Positions 42,103-51,687 are shown, numbered from the stretch's first letter. The stretch: 64,000 nucleotides of DNA from Streptomyces caelestis (GCF_001279005.1 NZ_LGCN01000096.1:62001-126000); one strand, 5' to 3'. Numbers and translations: made by a program. Notes: generated by a model not told the origin, from the letters alone.

Positions 42103-43173
42103 ATGAGCGCTGTGCACACGGGGCCCGGACTCGCCGACCGCGTCCTCGGAGGCTGGCTGGGCCGGATCGCGGGCAACATGCTCGGCAAGCCGGTGGAGCA
42201 GGGCGAGGTGTGGACGCGTGAGCGCATCGACCGCTACCTGCGGCGGACGGACGCCCTCCCCCTGACCGACTACCTCCCCGGGCCGCCGACCGAGAGCGAG
42301 GGCCTCGATCTGCGCCCCGAGTGGCGGTCCTGCGTCCGCGGCCGCGTCCACGGCAGCTGCCGGGACGACGACGTCGACTACGCGATCCTCGGCCTCGACC
42401 TGCTGGAGACCCACGGCTTCGCCTTCAGCACCGAGCAGGTGGGCGACCTGTGGCTGCTGCGGCTGCCGTACCGGCAGACCTTCACGGCGGAACGGGCGGC
42501 CTACCGCAACCTCGCGAACGGCCTCAAGCCCCCGCTCACGGCCACCTACGACAACCCCTACCAGGAGTGGATCGGCGCCCTCATCCGCGCGGACGTCCAC
42601 GGCTGGACCTCCCCGGGCGCCCCGCGCCGCGCCGCCTCGCTGGCCCGCAAGGACGCGGTGCTGTCCCACACGGGGAACGGGGTGTACGGCGCGATGTGGG
42701 CGGCGGCGCTGATCTCGGCCGCGTTCACGGCGCCCACGGTGCGGCACGCGGTGGACGAGGCGCTGACGGTGATCCCGGCGAGCAGCCGCCTCGCCCGCAC
42801 CGTGCGCCGGGTGGCGTCCCTGCACGAGGCCGGGCTGGCCTGGGAGGACACGCTCACGACGCTCGCGGGGGAGACGGCGGGCCTCGGCTGGATCCACACG
42901 GTCCCGAACGCGGCCGTGCTCACCGCCGGTCTGCTGTACGGCGACGGCGACTTCACCTCGACCATCGCCCTGACCGTGCGCGGCGGCCTGGACACCGACT
43001 CCAACGGCGCGACGGCGGGCTCGGTGGCCGGCGTGCTGTGCGGCGCCTCCGCCGTTCCCGGCCAGTGGAAGGAGCCCCTCCAGGACACGGTCCGCAGCGC
43101 GGTCTTCGGCTTCGACGGGGTGCGCATCAGCGAGCTGGCGGAACGCACGCTGAGGCTGGCGCGAACCGAGTAA
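42103..43173 (+). CDS. ADP-ribosylglycohydrolase family protein
   Basis: A 356-residue all-helical DraG/ARH-fold protein. The N-terminal motif GGWLGRIAGNMLGKPVE and the metal-binding residues in CRDDDVDYAIL (near 88) pair with the C-terminal GGLDTDSNGATAGSVAGVL, which supplies the second Asp-Thr-Asp set for two Mg ions. The family removes ADP-ribose from proteins or small molecules; many actinobacterial members have uncharacterised substrates. The sirtuin gene lies 302 bp downstream on the same strand, and a macrodomain protein is encoded 11 kb away. Confidence 0.88.
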   Translation: MSAVHTGPGLADRVLGGWLGRIAGNMLGKPVEQGEVWTRERIDRYLRRTDALPLTDYLPGPPTESEGLDLRPEWRSCVRGRVHGSCRDDDVDYAILGLDLLETHGFAFSTEQVGDLWLLRLPYRQTFTAERAAYRNLANGLKPPLTATYDNPYQEWIGALIRADVHGWTSPGAPRRAASLARKDAVLSHTGNGVYGAMWAAALISAAFTAPTVRHAVDEALTVIPASSRLARTVRRVASLHEAGLAWEDTLTTLAGETAGLGWIHTVPNAAVLTAGLLYGDGDFTSTIALTVRGGLDTDSNGATAGSVAGVLCGASAVPGQWKEPLQDTVRSAVFGFDGVRISELAERTLRLARTE

Positions 43174-43475
43174 CCGTACTCGGGCGCGCCGCCGTCCGTC
43201 CGCCCCGGCATGGTGTGCATGGTGCGGTGGGTCGTGGACATGGGCACGGCGGTCCGGCCGCGGGAGCCGGAGCCGCTGTCCCGGCGGCTGGTGCCGCGCC
43301 GGGAGCCGGCCGAGTCCCTCCACGGCTCCCCGGGGCGCCGCGTGTCGGCCGCGCCGGACGTCCTCGCCGACGGTTCGGGCGCCGCGGAGCCGGAGGACGG
43401 GTACCGGGTGCGCCGAGCCGGCGCGGGGCGATATCCGCTCGCCGGACCGGCGCCCCGCGGCCTACCCTCGGCCGC
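43174..43475. other. 302-bp spacer before the sirtuin gene
   Basis: Open frames across it are Arg/Pro/Glu-rich with no domain. No clear hairpin or promoter pair was recognised. It probably holds the sirtuin promoter. Confidence 0.5.
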
Positions 43476-44201
43476 ATGAGCAAGCCCCTCGTCGCCCTTC
43501 TCACCGGTGCCGGTGTCAGCACGGACTCCGGCATCCCGGACTACCGCGGGCCCGACGGGCTGTGGCGCCGTGATCCCGGGGCCGAGAGGCTCGTGACGTA
43601 CGCGTACTACATGGGCGACCCGGAGATCCGCCGCCGCTCCTGGCGGATGCGGCGCGCGAACTTCGCGCTCGCCGCCGAGCCGAACGCCGCGCACCGCGCC
43701 GTGGTCGAGCTGGAGCGCTCGGGGGTGCCGGTGCGGGTGATCACGCAGAACGTGGACGGGCTGCACCAGCTCGCCGGGATGCCGGACCGCAAGGTGCTCG
43801 AACTCCACGGCACGGTACGGAGCGTGCTGTGCGTCGAGTGCCGGGCGCGCGGCCCGATGGAGGACGCCCTCGCCCGCGTCGAGGCCGGTGAGGACGATCC
43901 GCCGTGCCTGGAGTGCGGCGGCGTCCTCAAGCCGGCGACGGTGATGTTCGGCGAGCACCTCGATCCCGTGGTGCTCGCCGAGGCGGCGGCGATCAGCAAG
44001 GCGTGCACGGTGTTCATCGCCGCCGGGACCAGCCTCCAGGTCCACCCCGCCGCCGGGCTCGCGGAGGTGGCCGCCGGCCACGGCGCCCGCCTGATCGTCG
44101 TCAACGCGGAGCCCACCCCGTACGACGGCCTCGCCGACGAGGTGATCCGCGAACCGATCGGCACCTCGCTGCCGGCGCTGCTGCGCCGGATCGCCGCCTA
44201 G
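43476..44201 (+). CDS. NAD-dependent protein deacetylase (Sir2 family)
   Basis: A 241-residue sirtuin. NAD-binding motif LLTGAGVSTDSGIPDYRG (residues 8-25), TQNVDGLHQLAG, catalytic histidine in ELHGTVRSVLC, zinc cysteines CVEC and CLEC, GTSLQVHPAAG and VNAEPTP are all present. It removes acyl groups from lysine using NAD and releases O-acetyl-ADP-ribose. The last residues overlap the stop of the convergent ogt gene (CTAG shared at 44198-44201). Confidence 0.94.
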   Translation: MSKPLVALLTGAGVSTDSGIPDYRGPDGLWRRDPGAERLVTYAYYMGDPEIRRRSWRMRRANFALAAEPNAAHRAVVELERSGVPVRVITQNVDGLHQLAGMPDRKVLELHGTVRSVLCVECRARGPMEDALARVEAGEDDPPCLECGGVLKPATVMFGEHLDPVVLAEAAAISKACTVFIAAGTSLQVHPAAGLAEVAAGHGARLIVVNAEPTPYDGLADEVIREPIGTSLPALLRRIAA

Positions 44202-44680
44202 AACAGGGCGGCCGCACGCTCGAGGTCCAGCAGGCGCCGTTTCCGCTCCAGGCCGCCGCCGTAGCCGGTGAGGCCGCCGCTCGCTCCGACGACGCGGTGG
44301 CAGGGGACGACGATGCCGATCGGGTTGCGGCCGTTGGCGAGGCCGACCGCGCGCGAGGCCCGGGGATTGCCGAGGCTGTCGGCGAGCTGGCCGTAGGTGC
44401 GGGTCTCACCGTAGGGGATACGGGTCAGCTGCTCCCAGACGCGGCGCTGGAACGGGGTGCCGTGCAGGCGCAGTTCGAGGGTGAACTCCTTCAATTCGCC
44501 CGCGAAGTAGGCCGCGAGCTGCTCCCGCGCCTCGGCGAAGGGGGTGTCGTCGGGGGAGCCGAAGGTCTCCTCGGGCGGGCGGTGGCGCTGATCGGTCATG
44601 TAGAGGCCGCACAGGACGCCGTCGTCGGCGACGAGCGTCAGCGGGCCGTAGGGGCTGTCGGTCACGGTGTGCTGCTTCAT
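44198..44680 (-). CDS. ogt: Methylated-DNA-protein-cysteine methyltransferase
   Basis: A 160-residue DNA repair protein that transfers methyl groups from O6-methylguanine to its own cysteine. The active-site motif is NPIGIVVPCHRVVG with the acceptor Cys near residue 131, preceded by the recognition-helix region RIPYGETRTYGQLADSLGNPRASRAVG. The N-terminal ribonuclease-like domain is short. It lies 22 bp downstream of the Ada/AlkA fusion gene, forming a two-gene alkylation repair operon. Confidence 0.94.
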   Translation of the reverse strand: MKQHTVTDSPYGPLTLVADDGVLCGLYMTDQRHRPPEETFGSPDDTPFAEAREQLAAYFAGELKEFTLELRLHGTPFQRRVWEQLTRIPYGETRTYGQLADSLGNPRASRAVGLANGRNPIGIVVPCHRVVGASGGLTGYGGGLERKRRLLDLERAAALF

Positions 44681-44702
44681 CGGCTGGGGGTCCCTGGTCT
44701 CT

Positions 44703-46184
44703 TCACGTCGGCAGGAAGTTGACGGGGTGGTTGTCCGTCGCCCACAGGTACTGGACCGCGTACGCCCGCCAGGGCCGCCAGGCCGCCGCGCGTGCGGTGA
44801 GGGCGGCCGGGGTGGAGGGCAGACCCAGTTCGCGGGCGGCGCGGCGGACGCCGAGGTCGGTGGGGAGGAAGGCGTCGGGGTCGCCGAGCGCCCGCATGGC
44901 GATGACGTCGGCCGTCCAGGGGCCGAAGCCGGGGAGGGCGAGGAGCCGGGCGCGGGTCTCGGACCAGTCGCTGTCGGCGCCCAGGTGGAGGTCTCCGTCG
45001 GCGAGCCGCCGTACCAGGGTGGTGAGCGTGGTGCGGCGGGTGCGGGGCAGGGCGAGGGCCTCGGGGTCGAGCGCGGCCAGTGCCCCGGGGGACGGGAAGA
45101 GGTGGGTGAGGCCGCCCTCGGGGTCGTCCACGGGGGTGCCGTGCGCGGTGACCAGGCGGGCCGCGTGGGTGCGGGCGGCGGCCGTGGAGACCTGCTGGCC
45201 GAGGACGGCCCGGACGGCGAACTCCGCCGCGTCGACGGTGCGCGGCACGCGGCGGCCGGGCGCCTTGCCGACGAGGGGCGCGAGGACCGGGTCCGTGCGC
45301 AGCTGCTCGTCGACGGCGACCGGGTCGGCGTCCAGGTCGAGCAGGCGGCGGCAGCGGCTGATGGCGACGGTGAGGTCGCGGGGGTCGCCGAGGGTGAGGC
45401 GGCAGGCGATGTGGTCGGGGCGCGGGGTGAGCGCCACGACGCCGTGCCCGTACGGCAGGCGCAGGGTGCGCCGGTAGGCGCCGTCCCGCCACTCCTCCAC
45501 GCCGGGCACGGCGGTGGCGGCGAGGTGGCCGAAGAGGTTGTCGGGGTTGAGCGGGGCGCGGAACGGCAGGCGCAGGGAGAGCGTTCCGGGGGTGCCGCGA
45601 AGGGTCTGCTTCGGCGCCCGGGTGCGCAGCTCGCCGGGGGCGAGCGCGTAGACCTCGCGGACGGTGTCGTTGAAGGTGCGGACGGAGGAGAAGCCGGCCG
45701 CGAAGGCGATCTGCGCCATCGGCAGGTCCGTGGTCTCGATGAGCAGCCGCGCGGTCCGGGCGCGCTGGGCGCGGGCGAGCGCGAGGGGGCCCGCGCCCAG
45801 CTCGGCGAGCAGCTGGCGTTCGACCTGCCGGGTGCTGTAGCCGAGCCGGGCGGCGAGACCGGGGACGCCCTCGCGGTCCACGACGCCGTCTGCGATCAGC
45901 CGCATGGCGCGGGCCACCGCGTCGGCACGGTGGTTCCACTCCGGTGAGCCGGGGCTGGTGTCGGGCCGGCAGCGTTTGCAGGCCCGGAATCCGGCTTGCT
46001 GACAGGCCGCCGCGCTCGGGTGGAAGACCATGTTCCCGGGCTTGGGCGGGACCACCGGGCAGCTGGGCCGGCAGTAGATGCCGGTGGTCAGGACGGCGGT
46101 GAAGAACCAGCCGTCGAACCGTGCGTCCTTGGACCGCACGGCGCGCACGCAGCGCTCGGTGTCGGTGTGCATCCCCTTCTGCAT
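44703..46184 (-). CDS. Ada-type regulator fused to AlkA DNA glycosylase
   Basis: A 493-residue three-domain protein. Residues about 1-80 are the Ada zinc domain that senses methyl phosphotriesters (GIYCRPSC with FRACKRC supplying four Cys). Residues about 85-190 are an AraC-type helix-turn-helix (DREGVPGLAARLGYSTRQVERQL, then QIAFAAGFSSVRTFNDTV). Residues about 200-493 are AlkA with HhH-GPD: LPGFGPWTADVIAMRALGDP followed by the catalytic-Asp LPTDLGV. It therefore senses alkylation, regulates and excises 3-methyladenine. ATG 46184 lacks a good binding site; ATG 46172 is an alternative, perhaps leaderless. Confidence 0.93.
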   Translation of the reverse strand: MQKGMHTDTERCVRAVRSKDARFDGWFFTAVLTTGIYCRPSCPVVPPKPGNMVFHPSAAACQQAGFRACKRCRPDTSPGSPEWNHRADAVARAMRLIADGVVDREGVPGLAARLGYSTRQVERQLLAELGAGPLALARAQRARTARLLIETTDLPMAQIAFAAGFSSVRTFNDTVREVYALAPGELRTRAPKQTLRGTPGTLSLRLPFRAPLNPDNLFGHLAATAVPGVEEWRDGAYRRTLRLPYGHGVVALTPRPDHIACRLTLGDPRDLTVAISRCRRLLDLDADPVAVDEQLRTDPVLAPLVGKAPGRRVPRTVDAAEFAVRAVLGQQVSTAAARTHAARLVTAHGTPVDDPEGGLTHLFPSPGALAALDPEALALPRTRRTTLTTLVRRLADGDLHLGADSDWSETRARLLALPGFGPWTADVIAMRALGDPDAFLPTDLGVRRAARELGLPSTPAALTARAAAWRPWRAYAVQYLWATDNHPVNFLPT

Positions 46185-46625
46185 GCCTCAAGGATCGGGC
46201 ACGGCGGGCGCCCCGGTCCGGCGGGAATCCGACATCGACGTCCCGTGTGCTGCGGTTGTCCGGACCGGGCGCCGCGTGCGCGCCGTATCGCCGTGCCGAC
46301 GCGCGGAGCGGCCGCGGCCCGTCCGGGCCGGCGCGGTGGGGACCTCGTGGCCGGCGACGCCGAGCGGGCGCGCCCGGGCGCGGACGGCGTCGCGCGGGTC
46401 GCCACCCCGCTCCGGGCCCCGCCCACGCCCTCCCGGCCGCTGCTCCTCGCCCGGCTGCGCGCGGGCATGGTGCCGGTCACGGAGCAGTCGGCCCGCTCGC
46501 ACCGGCTGCGGCCGCCACGCGGTCCGGGCCCGGTGGCCGCTCCGTGGTGTGCGCGCCGTACGACGGCCGTGTCGCCGGAGTGCTCGACCGGGCCGTCCAC
46601 CCCGTGGGGCGCCTGCGGCCGGGGA
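46185..46625. other. 441-bp gap without supportable gene
   Basis: Frames on both strands are low-complexity. A plus-strand translation with GGRSVVCAPYDGRVAGVLD near 46530 looks more protein-like than the rest but has no start, domain or conserved ending. Upstream region of the Ada/AlkA gene, so it should hold its promoter, possibly self-regulated. Confidence 0.45.
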
Positions 46626-47480
46626 TCAGCGGCACGGCCGGGCGAGCAGTCCCCGCATGGTCTCGGCGGCGCGTACGGCGGCGTCCGCGCAGCAGTTGTT
46701 GAACAGCACGTGCAGCTCGTCCGTCCGCTGCGCCGCGCGGCGCAGCCGGGGGACCCAGGCGGCGAGCTCGGCCGCGTCGTAGTCGTGGCGGAAGCGGTCC
46801 TCCTTGCCGCCCCTCCCCCACGCCCTGCTGCGGCCGTGGAACCGTACGACGGCGAGGGCGGGACGGCTGACGGGCGCGACGGGCGGCAGGGATCCGGTGA
46901 GCCCCTGGGCCATGTCCACGCCGACGGCCGTCGCGTCCAGCGCGGACAGCAGCGCGAGGGTGTCCTCGGCACGTCCCGCCTCCCACCACGCCGGATGCCG
47001 GAACTCGACGGCGAGCGGCCAGCCGGCCGTGCGCCGCGCGCACTCCTCCAGCGTCCGCTCGGCCGGGGCCCCGGGCGCGAACCAGGGCGGGAACTGGAAC
47101 AGTACGGCGCCCAGCCGCCCGGCCGTGCGCAGCGGCTCGACCGCCTCCGCGAACCTCCCCCACACCTCGTCCAGCAGGGCGCCGTCCACCGGCCGGTCCC
47201 GCAGGTCGGCGGGGAGCGCCTGCGGCCGGGTGGGGTGGCCGGTCAGCAGCGAGAACGCCTTGACGTCGAAGCGGAACCCGTCCGGTGTGCGCTCCACCCA
47301 CAGCTCGCTGTTGCGACGGCGGGGCAGCGCGTAGTAGCCGGAGTCCACCTCGACGACGGGCAGCCTGGAGGCGTAGTGCCGCAGCCGTCCCTCGGCGTCC
47401 CGCCGGCCGCGCGGGTACCAGCCGCTCGCCACGAGCATGCGGTCCGTCCACGAACAGGCCCCGACCAGAATGTCACCCAT
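46626..47480 (-). CDS. DUF72 (YecE-like) TIM-barrel protein
   Basis: A 284-residue protein of unknown activity. The N-terminus ILVGACSWTDRMLVASGWYP, VVEVDSGYYALP, FRFDVKAFSLLTGH, VLFQFPPWFAP, PLAVEFRHPAWWE and ELHVLFNNCCADAAVRAA are the conserved strands of the DUF72/YecE family. Its start codon sits directly after a 10-bp hairpin that contains the only candidate binding site, so translation may be leaderless or controlled. It lies 40 bp after the beta-galactosidase stop. Confidence 0.87.
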   Translation of the reverse strand: MGDILVGACSWTDRMLVASGWYPRGRRDAEGRLRHYASRLPVVEVDSGYYALPRRRNSELWVERTPDGFRFDVKAFSLLTGHPTRPQALPADLRDRPVDGALLDEVWGRFAEAVEPLRTAGRLGAVLFQFPPWFAPGAPAERTLEECARRTAGWPLAVEFRHPAWWEAGRAEDTLALLSALDATAVGVDMAQGLTGSLPPVAPVSRPALAVVRFHGRSRAWGRGGKEDRFRHDYDAAELAAWVPRLRRAAQRTDELHVLFNNCCADAAVRAAETMRGLLARPCR

Positions 47481-47505
47481 GGGAGCCCGGTTACCCCGGG
47501 CTCCC
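47481..47505 (-). terminator. Hairpin between the beta-galactosidase and DUF72 genes
   Basis: 10-bp perfect stem (gggagcccgg / ccgggctccc) and a 5-base loop. It abuts the DUF72 start codon at 47480 and lies 15 bp after the beta-galactosidase stop. It may end that transcript or mask the DUF72 ribosome binding region. Confidence 0.5.
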
Positions 47506-47520
47506 GGGAGTGTGTCCTCC

Positions 47521-50500
47521 CTACTCGGTCGCCGTGGGCCGGCGTGAGGCCGCCGTCGCCCCGGCCACGTCCGACAGCGGGCGCAGGCGGTAGGTGTACG
47601 CGTAGTCGCGGTCGGCGAGGAGCTTGAATTCGTCGTGGGTGTGCGCGCCCCAGCTGTTGTCGCCGCCGACGCCCATCTGGCGGTGGTTGACCCGCAGGAC
47701 GACCGCGTCCCGCGGCGTCAGCTGGTAGTCGTGCCGGACGCCGGCCGACAGGTCCTCCGGGGTGAAGTGCGAGGCGTTGATCTCCAGGAGGGGCTCACCC
47801 GACACCAGCAGACCGCGGCCCCTGCCGTCGGTCAGGGCGGCCCAGCGGACGTCGGTCCTGTTGCCGTTCTCCTGCGGGCGGATGTAGGGGGTCCACTGGT
47901 CGGCCACGGTCGAGGTGTGACGGCCCACGTCGGTACCGGTGTTGCGGTCCCAGTGGTTCTCCTCGGGGCCGCGGCCGTAGTAGTGCAGGCGGTCCAGGCG
48001 GCGCGGCAGGAACAGCAGCGTGCCGACCTCCGGGATGTACGGCAGGTTCGCCGCGCCCGGGTGCAGGGTGTTGTCGACCTTGATCTCGCCGTTGCCGAAC
48101 ACCGTGTAGGCGGTGGTGTACGCCGACTCCACGGTGGTGGGCAGCGTGCCGCGGACCGTGATCTCGACGGCCCGCTCACCGAGGGCCCGCACGGTGACGC
48201 CGGTGACCTTCCGCCGGGCGCCGGCGTCGCGCCAGGTCCGGTTGCGGGTGTGCTGGCCGTTGCCGCGGTCGTTGTCGGTGGGCGCCCGCCAGAAGTTCGG
48301 CACCGGACCGGAGGTGATCAGGCGGGTGCCCTCCGCCTCGTAGGAGGTGATGGTGCCGCTGCCCTTGTCGACGGTGACCGAGAAGCCCTTGCCGGTGATC
48401 CTGACGTCCTTCTCGCGCTCCTCGTGGCGCAGGGGCGGGACGTGCGACAGGGGGACGGGGGTCACGGCCGGGCTCGCGGCGCCGAGCGGGAGCTGCTGCC
48501 GGGCCACCTCGAAGCCCGCCTCGGCCCACTTCGTGGGCTCCCGCGTGGTGAAGGAGAGGTGGAGGAAGTACTCCGTGCCCGGGTCCGGGTCCTTCGGCAG
48601 GCGTACGGGCAGGGTGATGTCCTTCCCGGACAGCGGCGGCACGTCCAGCTGGTCCCGGGTCAGCCGTCCCCGCCGTACGACCTCGCCGTCGGCGACGAGT
48701 TCCCAGCGGCCGTCGAACTCGCGGAGGCCGGTGAACAGGTACTCGTTGGTGAGGGTGACGGCGCCGGGGGCGCCGTCGTCGGAGGTGCGGGCGGCGTTGA
48801 TCGCCTGGTGGACGCGGGTGACCTCGGCGGCCTTGCCGGTGTGGCCGCGGTCGGCGGTGACGATGCCGTCCGCGACGAAGGCCCCGTCGTTGGGGTTGTC
48901 GCCCCAGTCGCCGCCGTAGGCGAGGAACGTCCTGTCCCGGGGCTGCTTCGTCACGGCCCCGACGGTGGCGGCGTCGAACCAGAACCGCACACCGTCGTCG
49001 CCGGGTCCCCGGTCGTCCGAGGCCAGTTCGGCGGCGGTGAGGGCGCGTGCGTAGACGCGGGCGCGGCGGACGGTGCCGCTGAACTCCCGGGTCTGGTTGT
49101 CGGCGTCGGAGGCGAGGGCGAGCGGCGCGGTGGTGCTGCCGGGGCGCCGGGTGGTGGTCCGGGTGCTCCTCACCGCGCCGTCGGCGTACAGGGTCAGCGT
49201 GCCGGCGTCCGCGTCGAAGACGCCCGCGACGTGGTGTTCGCGGCCCGTCCAGTCGTCCGGCAGCGCCCAGTTCGCGGTGATCCACTGCCCGTCGGAGTGG
49301 ATGAAGAACTCCAGGGTGCCGTCGGTCTGCTTGAGCGCGTACTGGGTGTCGCCCTTGGTGAGGATGGGCTGGTGGTGTCCCGTCACTCCGGGGGTGACCC
49401 ACGCCTCCAGGGTCAGTGAACCCGTGAGGTCGAGGCTGTCGTCGCGTTCGAAGACCGTGATGCCAAACAGGCCCTTGTCGCGGTCGAGGCCGCCGCGGGT
49501 GGCGAGGATCTCACCGCGCAGGCCGGCCGGTCCGGACTCGGTGAGCAGGGTGCGGGCGGGGACGGGCGTGTACAGGGACTGGTCGGCGAAGTCCCAGATC
49601 CAGCCGCCCTGGAGGACGTCGTGGCGGCGGACGACGTCCCAGTACTTCTTGAGGTTGCCGTTGGAGTTCCCCATCGCGTGGGAGTACTCGATCATGACGT
49701 ACGGCCGGGTGTCGGCGGTGTCCTTCGCCCGCTGCTCGACGCGCGCGGGGCTCTCGTACATCTTCGAGCGGATGTCGCTGATCCCCGGCCGGTCGTCGCC
49801 CTCGTACTGGATGACGCGGGTGGGGTCACAGGAGCGGATCCAGTCGTGCATGGCGGTGAAGGTGGCGCCGCCGCCGGCCTCGTTGCCGAGCGACCAGATG
49901 ACCACCGAGGGGTGGTTCTTGTCGCGGTGGACCATGTTCTGGGCACGGGCGACGCAGGCCGCCGTCCACTGCGGGTGGTCGCCCGGGTACTCGGAACGGA
50001 TGCCGTGGGTCTCGAGGTTGGTCTCGTCGACGAGGTAGAGGCCGTACTCGTCGGCGAGTTCGTACCACAGCGGGTTGTTGGGGTAGTGCGAGGTGCGGAC
50101 GGAGTTCATGTTCATCCGCTTGATGAGCGTGATGTCCTCGACCAGGTCCTCGCGGGTGAGGGCGGTGCCGCGGGCCGGGTGCATCTCGTGGCGGTTGGTG
50201 CCGCGGAAGGAGACGGGTCTGCCGTTGATCCGCATCAGTCCGTCCTTGAGCGCGAACTCGCGGAAGCCGACGCGGTGGGACAGGGTCTCGACCACCTTGC
50301 CGGCCGGGTCGCGGAGCCTGAGGACGGCCGTGTAGAGCTCCGGGTGCTCGGCCGACCACAGCCGCGGCCGCGGTACGGCCTTCGAGGCCCGTACGGTGAC
50401 GTCCTCGTCGGCGCCGACCGTGCCGAGGTCGGCGCTCTGCTCGAGCGGACGGGACCAGACGGCGTGCCCGCGGGCGTCGTACAACTGCGTCTCGACGGTG

Positions 50501-51438
50501 TACCGGCCCGCCCCGTCGCCGCCGTACGCCCGCACGCTCGCGGTGACCGCCAGCTCGGCCCGCGTGTACGTGTCGTTCAGCGGGGTGTCCAGCTTGAAGT
50601 CGCGCAGGTGCACGGGCGGGGTGGAGTACAGGTAGACCGAGCGGAAGATGCCGCTCAGCCGGATCATGTCCTGGTCCTCCAGCCAGTCGCCGTCGGCGTA
50701 GCGGTACACCTCGACGGCGATCTGGTTGGCGCCGGGCCTGAGGTGGTCGGTGATGTCGTACTCGGAGGGCGTGTAGGAGTCCTCGTCGTAGCCGACCAGT
50801 TCGCCGTTGATCCACACGTAGTGGGCGGACTTGACGCCCTCGAAGTGGAGGAAGGTGCGGCGGCCCGTCCAGTCGCGCGGGACGGTGAAGGTGCGCCGGT
50901 ACTGGCCGACCGGGTGGTAGCGGGTCGGGGCGGCGGGCGGCCGCGGCTGCTCGCCGCGGCCGTTGGGGCCCCCGTACGGGTAGGTGATGTTCAGGTAGAT
51001 GGGGAAGTCGTGGCCGTGCAGCTGCCACACGGACGGAACCGGGATGGTGTCCCAGTCGCCGTCGTCGGTGTCGGTGCGGTGGAAGTCGGCGTCCCGGTCC
51101 TCGGGGCGGTCGGCGTAGGCGAACTTCCAGGTGCCGTCGAGGTCGAGCCGGTAGGGCGAGCGGGTGCGGTCGGCGGCGAGGGCCTGGCGCACGTCCGCGT
51201 ACGGCATGAGCGTGGTGTGCGGCGGCTGGGTGCCGAGCCTGAAGACGCCGAAGTCGTTCCACTCCGGGGGCGCGTCGGCCGCCGCCCGTCGGCCGGCCGC
51301 GTGCGCGGCGGCGGGCGACGTGGACAGGGCGAGGGCGCCGAGCACGGCGGCGCCGGACTCCAGGAGGCGCCGGCGGCTGACGACCGGCGGTCCCCCGTGG
51401 GGGGACCGGCCGGCGGGGGACGTGTGCGGGTGCGGCAT
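47521..51438 (-). CDS. Tat-exported GH2 beta-galactosidase with LamG-like insertion
   Basis: A 1305-residue protein. ATG 51438 follows GAGGAAGG. Residues about 19-48 are a Tat signal (SRRRLLESGAAVLGALAL) with cleavage near AAAHA. Domains in order: sugar-binding jelly roll (YRLDLDGTWKFAYADRPED), Ig-like, TIM barrel with RGTNRHEMHPARG, acid/base in IWSLGNEAGGG and nucleophile in YVMIEYSHAMGNS, then an inserted LamG/concanavalin-like module (about 640-800: LTLEAWVTPG, DGTLEFFIHSDGQW), Ig-like and the C-terminal Bgal small-chain domain. LacZ is about 1020 residues; the insert and leader explain the excess. Likely acts on extracellular galactosides. Confidence 0.93.
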   Translation of the reverse strand: MPHPHTSPAGRSPHGGPPVVSRRRLLESGAAVLGALALSTSPAAAHAAGRRAAADAPPEWNDFGVFRLGTQPPHTTLMPYADVRQALAADRTRSPYRLDLDGTWKFAYADRPEDRDADFHRTDTDDGDWDTIPVPSVWQLHGHDFPIYLNITYPYGGPNGRGEQPRPPAAPTRYHPVGQYRRTFTVPRDWTGRRTFLHFEGVKSAHYVWINGELVGYDEDSYTPSEYDITDHLRPGANQIAVEVYRYADGDWLEDQDMIRLSGIFRSVYLYSTPPVHLRDFKLDTPLNDTYTRAELAVTASVRAYGGDGAGRYTVETQLYDARGHAVWSRPLEQSADLGTVGADEDVTVRASKAVPRPRLWSAEHPELYTAVLRLRDPAGKVVETLSHRVGFREFALKDGLMRINGRPVSFRGTNRHEMHPARGTALTREDLVEDITLIKRMNMNSVRTSHYPNNPLWYELADEYGLYLVDETNLETHGIRSEYPGDHPQWTAACVARAQNMVHRDKNHPSVVIWSLGNEAGGGATFTAMHDWIRSCDPTRVIQYEGDDRPGISDIRSKMYESPARVEQRAKDTADTRPYVMIEYSHAMGNSNGNLKKYWDVVRRHDVLQGGWIWDFADQSLYTPVPARTLLTESGPAGLRGEILATRGGLDRDKGLFGITVFERDDSLDLTGSLTLEAWVTPGVTGHHQPILTKGDTQYALKQTDGTLEFFIHSDGQWITANWALPDDWTGREHHVAGVFDADAGTLTLYADGAVRSTRTTTRRPGSTTAPLALASDADNQTREFSGTVRRARVYARALTAAELASDDRGPGDDGVRFWFDAATVGAVTKQPRDRTFLAYGGDWGDNPNDGAFVADGIVTADRGHTGKAAEVTRVHQAINAARTSDDGAPGAVTLTNEYLFTGLREFDGRWELVADGEVVRRGRLTRDQLDVPPLSGKDITLPVRLPKDPDPGTEYFLHLSFTTREPTKWAEAGFEVARQQLPLGAASPAVTPVPLSHVPPLRHEEREKDVRITGKGFSVTVDKGSGTITSYEAEGTRLITSGPVPNFWRAPTDNDRGNGQHTRNRTWRDAGARRKVTGVTVRALGERAVEITVRGTLPTTVESAYTTAYTVFGNGEIKVDNTLHPGAANLPYIPEVGTLLFLPRRLDRLHYYGRGPEENHWDRNTGTDVGRHTSTVADQWTPYIRPQENGNRTDVRWAALTDGRGRGLLVSGEPLLEINASHFTPEDLSAGVRHDYQLTPRDAVVLRVNHRQMGVGGDNSWGAHTHDEFKLLADRDYAYTYRLRPLSDVAGATAASRRPTATE

Positions 51439-51687
51439 GACCGTGGCCTTCCTCGGTACGACAGAGCACTGCACGGACTGAGGGCACGTCGGACTCCTCC
51501 TCGACGCGCCGCCGGAGGAGCGGCGTTGTGGCAGGGAAGAATCGCGACTGCTGGTGACGGAGCAACTACTGGGCCAGCCACACCCTAGGACTCGCACACA
51601 AACGAAGCAATGATCCCGTCGGACTCTGTTCGTTCCTGGGGATTCGGTCGGCGCCTCCGGACGTCCCCCGCCTGGAATGATCTGGCC

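Noticed and set aside
43210..43479. 89-codon plus-strand ORF before the sirtuin gene
   Set aside because: No domain, weak start context, Pro/Glu/Arg composition.
46188..46502. 104-codon minus-strand ORF upstream of Ada/AlkA
   Set aside because: Arg/His/Gly-rich with no domain; typical chance frame in very GC-rich DNA.
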